Below, one piece after another: positions 1 through 12,000 of a stretch of DNA of 64,000 nucleotides. The DNA comes from Megaustenia siamemsis (Eukaryota; Mollusca; Gastropoda; Stylommatophora; Ariophantidae). The DNA is taken from the NCBI GenBank assembly GCA_032433765.1, contig JAVIAB010000008.1:37769491-37833490 (forward strand), given 5' to 3'. Made by a program: the position numbers and the translations under genes. A model generated the notes under the pieces. That model had not been told where the DNA came from. It ran no database searches and was given only the letters and a program-made list of their open reading frames with translations. Numbering within the stretch: the stretch's first letter is position 1; every line of letters starts with the position of its first letter.

Positions 1-84
1 AGCAATTGTATTGGATATCTCAAAGTAAATTGACAAGCAGTGAGCAATTGTATTGGATATCTCAAAGTAAATTGACAAGCAGTG
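1..84. repeat. 42-bp tandem duplication
   Basis: Two back-to-back identical 42-bp units, each beginning agcaattgtattggatatct. The window edge cuts the array, so more copies may lie to the left. Confidence 0.95.
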
Positions 85-870
85 AGAATTTGAGAACTCA
101 GGGAGTGTGCTGGTTATGTTAATACACTTCATTCCTACAACCATAGTCATCCTTCTCCCCCGCCCCAAGGTCACTAATTATGGCAATAGACACACATACT
201 GTTATTTAAGTAAATTAAGGCAGGGCACATGAAGACCTGTTGGACATTTGTGTATTTTGCTGCTTGAATCAGTTATTTGTTATGGAAAAATTATTCACTT
301 TATCTTAAATGGACACTGTTTCTTGACAGTTTGTATTAGTTCGGTTGTTGTAGGTAACATTTGTTATAGGTCATTTTGATCACATGCTTTTGAACTCACT
401 TGGAAAAGTTCACTTTGTAGATATGTTTTGTCATTTGAATAATTTTATACTAAGTCATTTGGATATTTTTCCCCATTTGGATAGTTTCATATTTTGATAA
501 TCTCAGTTTGTAATAAGTCATTTGAATAATTTCATACTTTAAACTTTTGTTTCTCTTTGTTATTGGAGTTTATACTTTGTTATGAGTATTATTCACATTT
601 TGTATTTAACTCCTTTGGATAGTTTTGTTCTGGTTTGTAATAAATAATGTTTGATAAAATTCTTACTTTGTTTTAAATTATTTTGGATATTTTCATACTT
701 AGTAATTGTTCCATTTTGTATAGTTTAATGTGATTACAACTTTGTGTATACTGTATTTTATAGATTGTTGGGCACTGTAGCAGTTGATTTTTGTTTCCAG
801 TATTTTTCTATTCAAATTGTCTTGATTTGACACTAGTTTTCTTGGCCAAACAATCTCTTCCCCACCCCAG
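85..870. other. AT-rich non-coding stretch
   Basis: No gene is seen. From about 410 to 740 the T-rich sequence keeps returning to variants of catttggatagtttcata and taataagtcatttgaa at irregular spacing. It looks like a decayed tandem or dispersed repeat rather than coding sequence. Confidence 0.5.
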
Positions 871-874
871 TCCG

Positions 875-1706
875 AGCCTCAGTTTATTAGTTAAATTTAG
901 ATTTACTCAATCAGACAAGAACTTGCAAGACAAACATAATTCGGAGAACTGGCACAATGCAATAGATAAGATTGAGAAATGCTAACAGAATCAATGCAGC
1001 AAACAAGTTTATACCACCAATGAGAACAAATTCAAAGAAGGAAAAACCCTGATCTATTCCTATATTTCATAGATTATACCAAAGCATTTGATAAAGTAAA
1101 ATACCAAGAATTAGTTTTAAAAGGCATAAACATAGACCTCAAAGATCTAAGAATAATTAAAAACATGTACTGGCAACTAACAGCAGCCATAACAACTGGA
1201 AATCAGTTGGGAATGTTTCAACAAATAAAACAGGGTGTTGGGCAAGGTTGTGTGCTGTCAGATTTATTTAATGCGTATATCTATTGTCCTTTCGAGTCAC
1301 AGAGGGTAGTACTACAATCTCAAAGACAGAAACCTTGTGTGTCAAAAAATGGCACATATTGCAGAAATCACTGCTGCTAAATCTATAGTTCCATTTCCAT
1401 AACAATTTTTACAATGACAGCTTGTCAAGTCATATATCAACCTCTTTAGTCGCCTCTTGCGACATGCCTGGAAGATCAGTGTCACTATTCTTTACTTCCC
1501 TCATAACACATTTAATGTATAGTGATAGTTTTAAGATCCATAAGGGGCATACCAATAACAATTGGTCATAATATATTCTAAGGTATGCTGATGATAGTCT
1601 TAATCGCTAAGAGTGAAAATGAGTTAGTCTTAATCGCTAAGAGTGAAAATGAATTACAAGAAATGTTAGACATTGTAGTAACGGAAAGCAAAAATAAGGA
1701 CTCTGC

Positions 1707-1755
<49 letters not shown>

Positions 1756-1785
1756 GCAACAAAGAAAATCATGTGAATCAACTAC
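875..1785 (+). mobile_element. LINE C copy, decayed and interrupted
   Basis: This is a non-LTR retrotransposon remnant. The 880-1060 part matches the segment at 55150-55340 in the same order. At 1075-1280 a reverse transcriptase piece is readable (a DYTKAFDKV-like palm motif, then a GVGQGCVLS-like motif). It breaks off where a SINE begins near 1287 and resumes near 1580 with RYADD and a KSENELQEM segment also found in the LINE C copy at 37270-38225. A 27-bp tandem duplication sits at 1597-1650, and a 41-A run at 1713-1753 precedes unrelated sequence. Stops and frame changes show it is dead. Confidence 0.75.
1287..1522 (-). mobile_element. core-type SINE inserted in LINE C
   Basis: About 230 bp nearly collinear with 50885-51160. 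Shared blocks include the tail box tcctttcgag, the run tggcacatattgcaga, and the core ttagtcgcctcttgcgacat followed by cactattctttac. It separates the reverse transcriptase halves of the LINE C copy. The tail-like end is at the left, so the element lies on the minus strand. The name is functional only; family assignment needs a repeat library. Confidence 0.65.
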
Positions 1786-2392
1786 TGTCTTGATTGGGTC
1801 TCAGAAAATCAACGACATGCTCCACAAACTAACCGCTTTGTACCCAACGTGTAAGCAAATGTAATGATACACTCAAAACTAGCAAGTATTTATAGGAATA
1901 AACGCTATAGTTATTCGAAGTCCCCAGTATCACTGCAAACGAATGAAAATCCATAATTGCTCAACTACCCGTGCCAGTGGAATCATCCGAATGAACCTCA
2001 TAAAATTTCCAAATAAAGAGACAGCTGCAGTCCCCATCATACAAAACACATCAAAAAGACGTATCAGCACCAAAAGTGATAGCAGCTGAACTGTCCATCA
2101 TACGATATAAGCAATCTAAATATAGAAACGCCATCTGGATGAAAAGCACAGACACTAAACTCAGTAGCTTTGGCAGCAAGACGAACTTGGAATATGAGGG
2201 AACTGCAACAAACACTTTTTAGATAGTACCTGAACGGTTCATGCTGCCTATCCGCCATATTGACCAGAAGTCCAGAATAAACACTAACATTAAGCCATTA
2301 ACAACAAATTAGAATTTTAGTATATTCTTTTGTCCATCTGCTCTTGCCTTGCAATGTCGCATGAGAAAGGAGGAATGTTTAATATAATCTGA
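1786..2392. repeat. dispersed repeat module shared with the LTR region
   Basis: About 1920-1992 (cagtatcactgcaaacgaat onward to ggaatcatccgaat) recurs at about 25905-25972 inside the tandem array of the LTR element. The rest of the stretch shows no coding signal. The short open frame at 2064-2258 has no recognisable features. Confidence 0.5.
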
Positions 2393-2394
2393 TA

Positions 2395-3267
2395 CAGTCG
2401 AACCTGTCTAAGGCGACCATTCACGGGACTTTCAAAAACTGGTCCCATAGGACAGGTGGTCCTGCCTCACAGGTTTCACATAATAAATAGAGCGATAAAA
2501 AAAATTTTATCCTAAGCACTATGAAAACTAACCTGCAAATCAGCGTAATCCATGAGTAGAACATAGTGCACATGTCGGTCTACAATAGCCACTGGTTGGA
2601 CACTTTTCATAAAACACGATAGTTAAACACACAAAAATATTTTGTCGAATCACTGATATTCGTTCTTCCAGCGTTAATGCTTTTGGTTTTACACTTTTGA
2701 CACTGGCCATTTCCTATATTGTGTGTAACACTTTTAAAATCCACAAAAATAATTCACTGAGATACTGTACATGTACGTGAATACACTCTAAGCGGGCAAT
2801 GACTAATTCTTTAGTTAATTCCTGTAATTTATACGGGCCATGCAATGGTCTACTCTGGTCTAGACGGAACCGCGAAGTGATGTCACTTCACGAATCATAG
2901 ATCTGCGTCTGCCGTGTTTCTCACACCAGTATTGACTGATAAACGTAACACGTCCCACTGTAATCTGGGACTCACTAAATACGGGAAAACTTCGACACCT
3001 GTAGACACCTGTGTCGATCGTTTATGGCTCCCAGCGAGACGGAGGAGGACTGGCTGGTCAGTGTATCGTTATCTCGGTCTATTACCCGCGTGTCGTAAAC
3101 GGGATAAATAACATTGGCGGCGGTTAATTAGCCTGGTCTCTGGTCGCGTCATACGGTGAGCGCCGTAATCAGTGTTAGCATATAGTAAAAAACTCGGGGA
3201 AATTGTAGACCCGGTCCTATAACCAGGAAACGCTTTAAACAGGTGGTCCTAAGACCAGGTTCGACTG
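2395..3267 (-). mobile_element. non-autonomous Tigger/pogo derivative (873 bp)
   Basis: It begins cagtcgaacctgtctaagg and ends ccaggttcgactg, flanked by TA on both sides (2393-2394 and 3268-3269), as expected for Tc1/mariner-superfamily target duplications. Both ends match the complete Tigger at 51366-53747 in opposite orientation. The antisense of the first ~25 transposase codons survives at about 2642-2712. The rest of the transposase is deleted at a junction near 2632-2645. It is therefore an internal-deletion derivative that would need transposase in trans. Confidence 0.9.
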
Positions 3268-3269
3268 TA

Positions 3270-3803
3270 TATGCAAGTGTTGGGTTGTTTGTTCTTTTAG
3301 TCACTTCCCTTTTACACTGTTGTTCTGCATATCTGGACACTTTTAAGATAGAAATGTTTTGGTTCTTGCACATGCTTTTTATTCAGTCTATCCATAATTT
3401 TCTTGACCTCCCTCCTGATGATTATATATATATATATATTTCAGTTTAATTCCAATCTGTTTTCAGATTTTCACATTAAGTATTCAATCTATCTTTCTCA
3501 AGCACCTCATTTTGCAGGATATAACGAAATAACAGATTAATAGCTCAGCCATGAGATGTCAGAAAGAGCTAAATTTAACACAATAAGTCAACAAATGCTG
3601 CAAGAATCAAATCACAGAAAAAGGATGGATTAATAGAATATTAGACATACTAGTAAAAACATAAACGCAGAAGAGGCCAACAGAAGAAGTAAAGACTGCA
3701 AGCTATATTCCTCCATAATGCTGAAATGCAAATAACAAAAGGAAGAAAGAACTTATATCTCTCTATCTGGTTCCTTAGCTCTCTTGAGTCTTTTGGTGAG
3801 CAG
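3270..3803. other. no gene seen
   Basis: AT-rich sequence with a short (ta)n run at about 3424-3441. No coding, RNA or recognisable repeat signal was found. Confidence 0.5.
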
Positions 3804-4587
3804 ACATAAACTATTCACAATCCTTCTCCATGCTGACAAACTATTCACAAGCTTTCTCCATGCTGAGATAAGCTATTCACAATCTTTCTCCATGCTGAGA
3901 TAAGCTATTCACAATCTTTCTCCATGCTGAGATAAGCTATTCACAATCTTTCTCCATGCTGAGATAAGCTATTCACAATCTTTCTCCATGCTGAGATAAG
4001 CTATTCACAATCTTTCTCCATGCTGAGATAAGCTATTCACAATCTTTCTCCATGCTGAGATAAGCTATTCACAATCTTTCTCCATGCAGACATAAACTAT
4101 TCACAATCCTTCTCCATGCTGACAAACTATTCACAATCTTTCTCCATGCAGACATAAACTATTCACAATCCTTCTCCGTGCTGACAAGCTATTCACAATC
4201 TTTCTCCATGCAGACATAAACTATTCACAATCCTTCTCCATGCTGACAAGCTATTCACAATCTTTCTCCATGTTGACAACTATTCACAATCTTTCTCCAT
4301 GCTGACAAGCTATTCACAATCTTTCTCCATGCAGACATAAACTATACACAATCTTTCTCCATGCTGAGATAAGCTATTCACAATCTTTCTCCATGCAGAC
4401 ATAAACTATTCACAATCTTTCTCCATGCTGAGATAAGCTATTCACAATCTTTCTCCATGCAGACATAAACTATTCACAATCTTTCTCCATGCAGACATAA
4501 ACTATTCACAATCTTCCTCCATGCAGACATAAACTATTCACAATCTTCCTCCATGCAGACATAAACTATTCACAATCTTTCTCCATT
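3804..4587. repeat. ~32-bp minisatellite, about 25 copies
   Basis: Tandem units centred on ctattcacaatctttctcca. Two linker classes alternate. A run of near-identical gagataag-linked units (about 3865-4080) is followed by mixed units carrying tgcagacataaa or tgctgacaag linkers. This gives a higher-order mosaic. There are about 25 copies by direct count of the ctattcaca core. Confidence 0.95.
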
Positions 4588-4904
4588 TTTCCCTTTTGTC
4601 TGACAATTGCTGGATTTGTTTGAATATTTCCCAGTCTACCCTTTCATGTCCTCAGTCCATTAGCTGTCTCCTCTCTTTGCATGCCATCTTTTGCTGTTCT
4701 TTCTAAGATGGTTTTTGGCCAGACCTTAAGAATTCTCTGGACATGCCTTTACCAATATAATCTTTTTTTTTTATACTAACGTAAGAAGGTCCTCATATGG
4801 CACTATGCTAATGATTTTACAAATTCTCACATTTCTTGTGTAGTCTCTGAGAATTTTACTATAAAATCTCATTTTCAATTTTAACTTTGCATTTACAGCG
4901 TATG
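4588..4904. other. no gene; possible decayed LINE tail
   Basis: Reverse-strand reading is faintly reminiscent of a LINE C-terminus but is full of stops. It was not assigned. Confidence 0.3.
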
Positions 4905-5110
4905 TTTTGCATCATCTTGTGCCATCTCCATATTGAAGGTTGATTGTCATGGAACACAATTTCATTGTCTCGTCTTGACGGTGCAAATTGTCACAGAAAT
5001 CTATCTCTTGATGTTGCCAGTCCACCCATAGTCTTTGTTTACTGCCTCATTTACCTTGTATATTCTCTTCTAAGATGACCTTCATTAAATTATTGTTTAT
5101 GTTTTGCAGG
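4905..5110 (-). mobile_element. decayed LINE B 3' end
   Basis: The order catcatcttgtgccatctcc, gaaggttgattgtcatgg, ggtgcaaattgtcac, accttgtatattctcttcta parallels the well-preserved minus-strand LINE B tail at 50105-50300 with many substitutions. It is an old copy. Confidence 0.6.
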
Positions 5111-5608
5111 TTTACAATAATATTATTACTGTAGTAGCCTTAGTCAGCCATTGTTGACTATGGATTTTTCAGCGCCCCTAGAAATGTTATTTTTGTTTTT
5201 CTTTCACCATGTAAGAGATGGATGTATTTTTCTATGAATCTGTCTGCTTCTTATTTGAGTTGGAGCTTTAGAGTGTTTCCAAAGAATGCAGTCTGCAGCT
5301 ATTTCTTCCCAGACTGCAGGGTATATGGTCAGAGTCGTCATGTCACTTTTACACACATCTACAAATTGAAGTATTATTACTACATTGCATTGTAAATCTG
5401 GGGGTGGGGAGGGGGTGTGTGTTTGTGGAAGGGAGAGGGGCCTGTGAAATATCTTCCCACCACAGAATTAAATTTGCACCCACTTTATTGTCTTGCACCT
5501 CCCATCCATGGTACACTGTAGCTCTGTCTCTGCTGTCGTGGTGGTCATCCATGTGTTCATTCTTCCTAGTCGTGGAGTCATGCAGGATTCACATCAGCCA
5601 AATCCCCA
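5111..5608. other. no gene seen
   Basis: Unassigned sequence with a G-rich patch at about 5399-5440. The short open frames here are not supported by any motif. Confidence 0.4.
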
Positions 5609-5897
5609 ATGTACCAGTCAAACACCAGTGGATAAAGAGATACAGCGAAGACGATGGTGTTGGATAGGACACACACTACGGAAGCCAACTGAGAATATTA
5701 CACAACAGGCCCTTTTTTGGAATCCCTGGGGAAAAGACAAAGAGGAAGACCAAGGAATTCTTGGAGAAGAAGCAGAGATGAAGATGATGGGGAAGACATG
5801 GAATGATCTTAAAAGAATGGCAACAAACAGAACAACTTGGAAAGTGTTTGTTGAAGACCTATGCTCCACTGGGAGCTAAAAAGGTAGAAGAAGAAAT
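5609..5897 (+). mobile_element. LINE A 3' fragment
   Basis: C-terminal end of a non-LTR ORF2 ([14 protein letters not shown], then [12 protein letters not shown], ending VEDLCSTGS) and a short 3' tail. Homologous copies lie at 8460, 15430, 34062, 39825 and 45125. All are 5'-truncated at different points but share the same 3' end. This copy has frame damage around 5735. Confidence 0.9.
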
Positions 5898-6617
5898 CCC
5901 CACTACCTATTTACTGACATGTACTCTACCCTTTCATGGGTTTCATATGTAAGCCATTTGTACTGACAGAGAATCATCACGTCCTGGCCAGTCTGTGTAA
6001 TATACCACAGGCTTGTTGGGGATAGGGCATGGTGGTCTTCTCTCATCAAGCTGAAGGAGTATCCTGTCCTCTGTGTATGCCAGTAGGGGGGAGGGGGGGG
6101 TGTCTCAAAGCAATTTAGGAATTACAAACTCTAACCTGTTGACAGGGTTTCCTATAAGGTAGTATTAAGACTGAAGAAAAAGCACTCAAGAGAGGGGGTG
6201 AGTGGATGAGAACCACGGCTTGTGCCATGCACTCTGGTCCTGCATCTATAGGGGCTCACCTCCTCCCTTGCCCAGTTATACTGCTGAGAACTCAGTGGCA
6301 ACCAGACCAACAGAGGGGAACCATGCGTAGATGTGGTCTTTGGCACAGTAGTATCAAATTGAGGACAATCGGGATCACAGAGACGATCCTGTCATTCAGT
6401 AACCACAGTACCTGGTGAATGAGAGGTTACAAACACTTCATGCACCTTTTGGTGGTGTCAAGAGCAAACACACACACACACATCCCCCCCCCCCATATTA
6501 TTACCACAGTTCAAGGTCATAATGGTCCAAACATGTTTTATATTGACTAGTAAGGGATTAAGGCAAAGAAATGCAAATGAATGCATAAAAATGTGAATCT
6601 GCAGTAAAGCTAAATGT
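5898..6617. other. no gene; simple repeats
   Basis: Contains G-runs at 6086-6101 and a (ca)n tract followed by poly-C at about 6469-6495. No supported coding region. Confidence 0.5.
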
Positions 6618-6713
6618 GAGGGAGAATTGAAAAAAATGGTATGGTAAAAGCTTTACGTGATTTATCAATCACGTAAAGCTTTTACCATACCATTTTTTTT
6701 CAATTCTTCCCTT
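6618..6713. repeat. long near-perfect hairpin, palindromic MITE-like
   Basis: Arms of about 44 nt at roughly 6619-6663 and 6668-6712 are reverse complements with only a small A/T-run length difference and one outer mismatch, around a 4-nt centre (tatc). The core arm reads ggtatggtaaaagctttacg. It could fold as a foldback MITE or be transcribed as a hairpin. Confidence 0.9.
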
Positions 6714-7027
6714 ATACTGTATTGACTAATTTGTGACACATAACCATATAATATAAAACAAACACTTTTCAAGGATTCCAAAAAAGGATGCATTATCTGC
6801 ACAATTCTGTTCTATTGTAATGAGAAATTGCTTTGTTACAGGTTATGGTCAAACAGGCAGGAAAAAATCTTAGTCTTTTCAGCTTTATAATTAAACAAAT
6901 GGATTGATAACATACATAAATATGTAACTGCTGGCAGTAAATGTGGTTATTACTAGCAATCTTCAATTTTAATTACACAGAGAAAAGTGATAGTTGACAT
7001 ATGTGTAAATTATACAGACAAAAGAGG

Positions 7028-7290
7028 TGGATGAATTTGCAACTATGCAACCTGAGAGAAGTGGAAAATATTGAATTTGCAACTATACAGTCAAAGAAAA
7101 GCAGTGAATGACATTTGCAACTACACAGCCAGAAAAAAGCAGTGAATGACATTTGCAACTACACAGCCAGAAAAAAGCAGTGAATGACATTTGCAACTAC
7201 ACAGCCAGAAAAAAGCAGTGAATGACATCTGCAACTACACAGCCAGAGAAAAATAGTGGATGATACATTTGTAAATATACAATTTGAGAA
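7028..7290. repeat. 38-bp minisatellite, about 6 copies
   Basis: Unit gcaactacacagccagaaaa plus aagcagtgaatgacattt. The three central copies are almost identical and the outer ones are diverged. Confidence 0.9.
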
Positions 7291-7419
7291 AAATTGTTCT
7301 CATCATTTGACAATGAAACAGAGACTGGCTAACTTCTGTGCATAAAATATTACTATTTGCATATGATTACTTCTACCTCAGCTTTCCAAAAACTGTGCAA
7401 TCCATTTTTTGGCAACAGA

Positions 7420-7800
7420 AACAAGAAAAAAAGAGTTTTTAAATGTTCTACATGTCTTAATATATGAATGTGAATCATGGGCAATAGGACAACATACAAA
7501 AAAAAAAATCACTGGAGGCTGTAGAAATGTGGTTATACAGAAGAATGTTGAGAATACCATGGACAGAGTAGTGAAAACATTCTGAAAGAGGCCAACGCAA
7601 AAAAAAAAAAAAAAAATTTCAAAATATTAGAGAGAAACCATAATTTTTTGGCCATGTAATGAGAAGGGAACAACTCGAATATATTGTGACAAACTGGAAA
7701 AATTGAGGAACGAAGAGGGAAGCAAAGGAAAAAAAATAAGATTACAGACAGCTTAAGAGAATGACCTGGCATAAAGTCAACAACAGAAATAATAAGTATC
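7420..7800 (+). mobile_element. decayed LINE C-like 3' region
   Basis: Order of segments (tatgaatgtgaatcatgggc, ataggacaacatac, gttatacagaagaatgttga, ccatggacag, gaaagaggccaa, ggccatgtaatgagaaggg) parallels 56870-57090 and the intact LINE C tail at 57520-57740. The frame is broken, and two internal A-runs are present (7500-7508 and about 7600-7616). Confidence 0.65.
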
Positions 7801-8459
7801 AAGATCAAAGTTGTGGAGAGACATGATGCCAGCGGGCAGGGGGAGAGCACTGGAGTGAAGCTCTGTGCACTCTATATGGCAGTAATTTGGAATCATCGCC
7901 TGTGCAGCCAATTAGGGCATACAGGGAGATCTACCTTGTCAACAGAATCTTCCAACGCACATAGGGGAAAGCTGTCACATCATTGGGGAAGATATGGGGA
8001 ATTCCTGACTACAGTGAGACTGATTCCACAGATAGAATAGAATGTGACTAAATACACACGTTTATGAAGTTTTATCAGCCTATTTTTTTACAGTACAGTA
8101 AAAGCCAGTCCCATGCCCAACCCTTCATAGTCGCCACTTACCAACATGCCTGGCAGGGAACAGCGTCACAATTCTTTACTCTATTTTCGGACCCCAGTAG
8201 CACACTTTACAACTTCACAAACACGAACAAGTCAAAGAAAAGAATAAAACAAAATCTGCCATCCAGGAAAGATAAAAGGCTCTTTGTCTAAGAAATGTAC
8301 TACGTAATCCGGAGATCTGGGTCGCCAACTCACCTTTTGTCTACCAGGAAATCCTCCAGAATTGGCACCTGAAATGGTACCCTAAATGAACAAGGAAAAG
8401 CTGCACAAGTAGGAGCAGAAATGACACAGGTCAAAATCACTAACATAGAATCATGGAAA
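7801..8459. other. no gene; possible SINE core fragment
   Basis: Around 8130-8200 the order tagtcgcca, acatgcctggcagg, cacaattctttac resembles the core SINE at 50885-51160 (minus). The segment 7985-8030 also resembles 56800-56845. No gene is supported. Confidence 0.4.
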
Positions 8460-8756
8460 AGTACCAGTCAAATACCAGTGGATAAAGAGATACAGCGAAG
8501 ATGATGGCGCTGGATAGCACACACACTGCGGAAGCCAACAGAGAATATTACACAACAGGCCCTTTTTTGGAATCCCCAGGGGAAAGACAAAGAGGAAGAC
8601 TAAGGAATTCTTGGAGAAGACAGATAGAAGCAGAGATGAAGATGATGGTGAAGACATGGAATGATCTTAAAAGAATGGCAAAAAACAGAACGACTTGGAA
8701 AGTGTTTGTTGAAGACCTATGCTCCACTGGGAGCTAAAAAGGAAGAAGAAGAAGAG
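8460..8756 (+). mobile_element. LINE A 3' fragment
   Basis: Same terminal segment as at 5609-5897: [15 protein letters not shown] is readable, ending VEDLCSTGS, then ggagctaaaaagg. It is 5'-truncated at gtaccagtcaaataccagtg. There is frame damage near 8500. Confidence 0.9.
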
Positions 8757-9003
8757 ATTAAGGATAATGGTTGGAGAACACTGGAAACAGAATAGGGGCA
8801 CTCTGTGAAGGATTGCAATGGACCATACAAATTATAGGAAACCTGTCGCTCTATGCCATCAACAGCTCCCTCTGTTCATGATCAAAGAGAAGTTGAATAT
8901 AATAAACACTGATATTGCAAAAATCTAGTTTTGGACCTGCTAAATTACTGTAATAATCAATTCTTGAGTGTAACTTCCACTGAATCAGCAAAGTGAGAAT
9001 TTG
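8757..9003. other. spacer left of the long ORF
   Basis: Short non-coding gap that would hold the 3' UTR of the minus-strand gene. A minus-strand AATAAA was not identified here by eye. Confidence 0.4.
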
Positions 9004-12000
9004 TTAGTTAGAAAAATCAAAGACAATAACAGCCACTGCCATGACAACCCAAAAGATTGTGTTCATGAATGCAGTATGATTATCTTCTTCTCCTTGGTTG
9101 GCCTGGTAAATCAGCTGACTACTGAGGCTCTGTCTACTTGCTCTCAGCATTAATTGATTTGTATAATTATCTTCTTCTCCTTGGTTGGCCTGGTAAATCA
9201 GATGACTGCTGAGGCTCTGTCTGCTTGTTCTCAACATTAATTGATTTGTATAATTATCTTCTTCTCCTTGGTTGGCCTGGTAAATCAGCCGACTACTTGC
9301 TCTCAGCATTAATTGATTTGTATAATTATCTTCTTGGTTGGCCTGGTAAATCAGATGACTGCTGAGGCCCTGTCTGCTTGTTCTCAGCATTAATTGATTT
9401 GTATGATTATCTTCTTCCTTTTGATTGGCCTGGTAAATCAGATGACTGCTGAGGCCCTGTCTGCTTGTTCTCTGCATTAATTGATTTGTATAATTATCTT
9501 CTTCCTTACGATTGGCCTGGTAATTCAGATGACTGCTGAGGCCCTGTCTGCTTGTTCTCTGCATTAATTGATTTGTTTGATTATCTTCTTCCTTTTGATT
9601 GGCCTGGTAGATCAGATGATTACTGAGGTTCTGTCTGCTTGTTCTCTGCATTAATTGATTTGTATGATTATCTCCTTTCTTTTGATTGGCCTGGTAAATC
9701 AGATGATTACTGAGGTTCTGTCTGCTTGTTCTCTGCATTAATTGATTTGTATGATTATCTTCTTCCTTTCGATTTGCCTGGTAAATCAGATGATTACTGA
9801 GGTTCTGTCTGCTTGTTCTCTGCATTAATTGATTTGTATGATTATCTTCTTCCTTTCGATTGGCCTGGTAAATCAGACGATTACCGAGGCTCTGTCTGTT
9901 TGTTCTCAGCATCAATTGATTTGTATGATTATCTTCTTTCGTTTGATTGGCCTGGTATATGAGATGATTACCGAGGCTCTGTCTGCTTGTTCTTAGCATC
10001 AACTGATTAGTATGATTATCTTCTTCCTTTCGATTGGCCTGGTAAATCAGATCATTACCGAGGCTCTGTCTGCTTGTTTTTAGCATTAACTGATTTGTAT
10101 GAAGCTGCCTTCTTAAGATTTCTAACTTATTGGTCTCTGACTTGCTGGAAATTTGTGCAGGCTCCAAACTACAATCTCCAACACAAACGCTGCATGTCTG
10201 CTCATTAACATCAGCTTCATTTGAAAGAGTTTTACATTTTACGTTGGATATGTCAACTCTCTGATTGCCTTGAGTGGTTTTGCTGCAAGTCCTCTTGTCC
10301 TTTTCATCTATACGCTGCATACAATGGAGTGCTGACTGTCTACATTTTCTGGTATGCACTTTATGTTTAATACAGGTACTGACTGCCACACATTCTGATA
10401 ACTTTTCCTGGCTGTTTTTACCATCGGTTCGTCTTAGGTTTACGAATGATCCCTCAAGAATTGGAACTGCATAACTACATGACTGTTCAAAATCTTTGTT
10501 TACTGTCACTGACCCACATGGACTGGTTAAAGCAAAGCTCACCCCGGCATCAAACCGTTGCAAATATTTAAATAACTGCTTCAAGGTATCATCTTTTACT
10601 AAAGCAAGTCCAGTGAGTGCACCATGTAGTGTTATCTTGTATTTAAGTTCAAAGTTGGATGTTGCTAGATTGATGAGCATTTGGTAACCGTTACTGAAAA
10701 CCTGTATCTCCCAATTATCAATTGATACAAAATCATTGTCTCTTGACTTCATATCAGTGTTTGACTGACCAGGTAGGGCATAATGAGCAGAATCTGTGTT
10801 TTCAGTTTGCACTCCTGGTAATCCAGATTTCAATTTGTCTAAATTCCATCCATAATGTTTTTTAGTAGCTTGTGTTGTAGAGAGGTCAATTTTACGGATA
10901 ATGTTTTACATCATTAAACACTTCTGGCCACATAGCTGTTCCTGTTTTGTCTTGTTTTGCTTCTAATTCTACCTCCTTTGCTTCCATGTCTGTCTTTTTA
11001 AGTTTCTCACCTGCATGTAAATGAAACATCTCATCTAGTGGTGCTGATATTGAGGTCTCATTACCAACCTGTTCCTGGTTTTGCTGTTTTGAATTTCTTA
11101 AATGTAAGTTATTATCATTACCCATTTCTGACAAATCTGTCATAATTACCTGATGCTTGACTTTGCAGTTGTGTTTTTTACTTTTCTGTAAGTTAAATTC
11201 AGCTTTCTTTAACAGTGACTGGCTATATTTTAAGTATAAAGTGCGCACTTCTCTCTCAAAAGACTGGATATGTGATAAAGGTATTTTTAAATCATTATTT
11301 TTATATTTCACAATGACATGCAAATTGTCAACACTTTCATTCTTTTCCAAACCATTCTTTTGAGCAGCATCTGTCAGCATAAACAGATGCACACAAGTAT
11401 TCAGCTCCTCACTGCTGGTGCCAGCATCACAGCTGACATCATTGCTGAAGTGGTCAAAGCCTGAAATGCTGTTCCAAAAAGGCCTGCGATCAGTATTTGT
11501 ATCTTCAGACACATCCCCACTTCCATCTTCAGTCTCTTCATCACAAGATAAACTGCATGCCACACAATTTACTTCATCAGACACTTCACCGACAAGCTCT
11601 TTTGTCTTAGGAGTATCTTTATTTAAATCAGCATTAATTCTCATAGTTCCACCTTTCAATATAACAGTCTTGCTACATTCTCCATTATATACACTAGAAC
11701 TCATAACCTCTGATTCAGAAAAGACTTCACTGGCGCTTGTATCAGCAGAATCTTTAAAATGTTTTCTACTTAAGAAGGTATTAGGACCGAAATCTGTTGA
11801 TTTTTTATTAGCAGAAACTTTGCTACCAACTTCCTTTGAGACAGATATGAAATGTCCTGGTACATTTTCATGGGCTGTGTCTTTCCTCATGTTCGCCTCA
11901 GATTGATCAAGGTTTGCATTACTGTAAGCATGGGGCGTATTTTGATACAAAAGTCCTGTCTTACAATCTAAAACTGTGATGCTTCTGTTTCTAAATGTTT

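Noticed and set aside
1578..1781. Small ORFs with poly-Lys or poly-Phe
   Set aside because: They are produced by the 41-A run and decayed LINE text.
3804..4587. CRISPR-like regular repeats
   Set aside because: Units are directly contiguous with no unique spacers and the genome is eukaryotic. It is a minisatellite.
10864..10910. Short intron to explain the frame break between the second and third long frames
   Set aside because: Candidate GT and AG pairs (about 26 or 41 nt) give the wrong phase or a stop. A single-base indel is simpler.
11418..11906. Plus-strand open frame of 162 codons
   Set aside because: It is the antisense shadow of the long minus-strand ORF and has no motifs of its own.
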